A DNA stretch of 64,000 bases from Halostella litorea. Lineage in GTDB: Archaea > Halobacteriota > Halobacteria > Halobacteriales > Natronoarchaeaceae. The notes below the pieces were generated by a model. It did not search any database and was not told where the DNA came from. It saw only the letters and a program-made list of their open reading frames with translations. The translations under genes and the position numbers were made by a program. The stretch covers positions 1 through 64,000 of the forward strand of contig NZ_SJER01000008.1 of the NCBI RefSeq assembly GCF_004785955.1, in the 5' to 3' direction. Below, one piece after another: positions 63,887 through 64,000 of the stretch. Position 1 is the first letter of the stretch, and each line of letters begins with the position of its first letter.

Positions 63887-64000
63887 TCAAAACCGTCTCG
63901 ATGAGTATCCGATCAGGAATCCAGTGGCGAGAAGTATGAGTACAAGGGGAACTCCATGTACAAGAGACCCTTTGAAATCCACCAACACATTTCTCACGGG
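63887..64000 (-). CDS. membrane protein, 5' end at or beyond window edge
   Basis: The minus strand from the right edge reads DFKGSLVHGVPLVLILLATG then FLIGYSSRRF and a stop, one clear membrane helix with a basic tail. A GTG at 63997 could be the start, or the gene continues beyond the window. Confidence 0.4.
   Translation of the reverse strand, partial: PVRNVLVDFKGSLVHGVPLVLILLATGFLIGYSSRRF

Overview
The window is GC-rich, acidic-proteome DNA of a halophilic archaeon (class Halobacteria). The evidence is D/E-rich small proteins, leaderless starts 25-30 nt behind TATA boxes, Orc1/Cdc6 initiators, a PCNA-type clamp and haloarchaeal winged-helix families. It looks like part of a large plasmid or megaplasmid carrying the non-structural (early) region of a tailed-virus-like element. 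I see no capsid, portal, terminase or tail genes and no rRNA or complete tRNA.

Layout. 1-1200: 3' end of a Toprim gene and two small rightward genes, then a leftward tyrosine recombinase (1234-2442). 2675-11801: a leftward operon of about 26 short, mostly ATGA-overlapping genes whose second gene encodes a PCNA-like clamp. 11945-12600: a divergent coiled-coil protein and an ASCH protein. 12643-18788: a leftward operon with zinc-ribbon proteins, a DUF6884 protein, a DpdA-like transglycosylase, an unusual amino-methyltransferase, an XF1762/Mom-like GNAT protein and a degenerate MCM. 18891-23780: small regulators, an AbrB-like protein, a SWIM protein and a ParA cassette. 23816-40477: a 16.7-kb leftward operon of 36 genes with three DNA methyltransferases, a second tyrosine recombinase, HTH-HNH, GNAT, RHH and DUF7344-type proteins, and many zinc-ribbon microproteins.

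40663-50134 is a patchwork of winged-helix regulators, toxin-antitoxin-like pairs, two YwgA/Panacea-like plus membrane-protein modules, three arrays of 21-bp iterons and decayed gene ends. 50324-53161 holds two divergent orc1/cdc6 genes around a repeat-rich probable replication origin. 53849-54624 is a UPF0175/PIN pair. 55700-59950 holds a broken YgjP-like metallopeptidase and an intact type IIG restriction-modification enzyme. 60669-64000 holds a coiled-coil paralogue, an orphan HicB with a broken HicA, and very small leftward ORFs.

The most unusual signals are non-coding. (1) Three tRNA-like mini-elements (acceptor stem plus T-arm, no D or anticodon arm) sit in the only long gaps of two leftward operons, all in the sense of transcription; one ends one nucleotide before an ATG. 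They may be RNase P/tRNase Z processing sites that release leaderless mRNAs. (2) A hairpin with ATGGCA as its loop recurs three times with changed but fully complementary stems, with ATGGCA as the first two codons of an ORF. (3) A second leader family (hairpin, then GACTCCCTAC, then start) recurs upstream of divergent genes. (4) Three 21-bp iteron arrays and an origin-type repeat cluster surround the initiator genes. A candidate DNA-hypermodification cassette (DpdA, DUF6884, methyltransferase, Mom-like GNAT) and a catalytically dead MCM paralogue are the most interesting protein-coding features.
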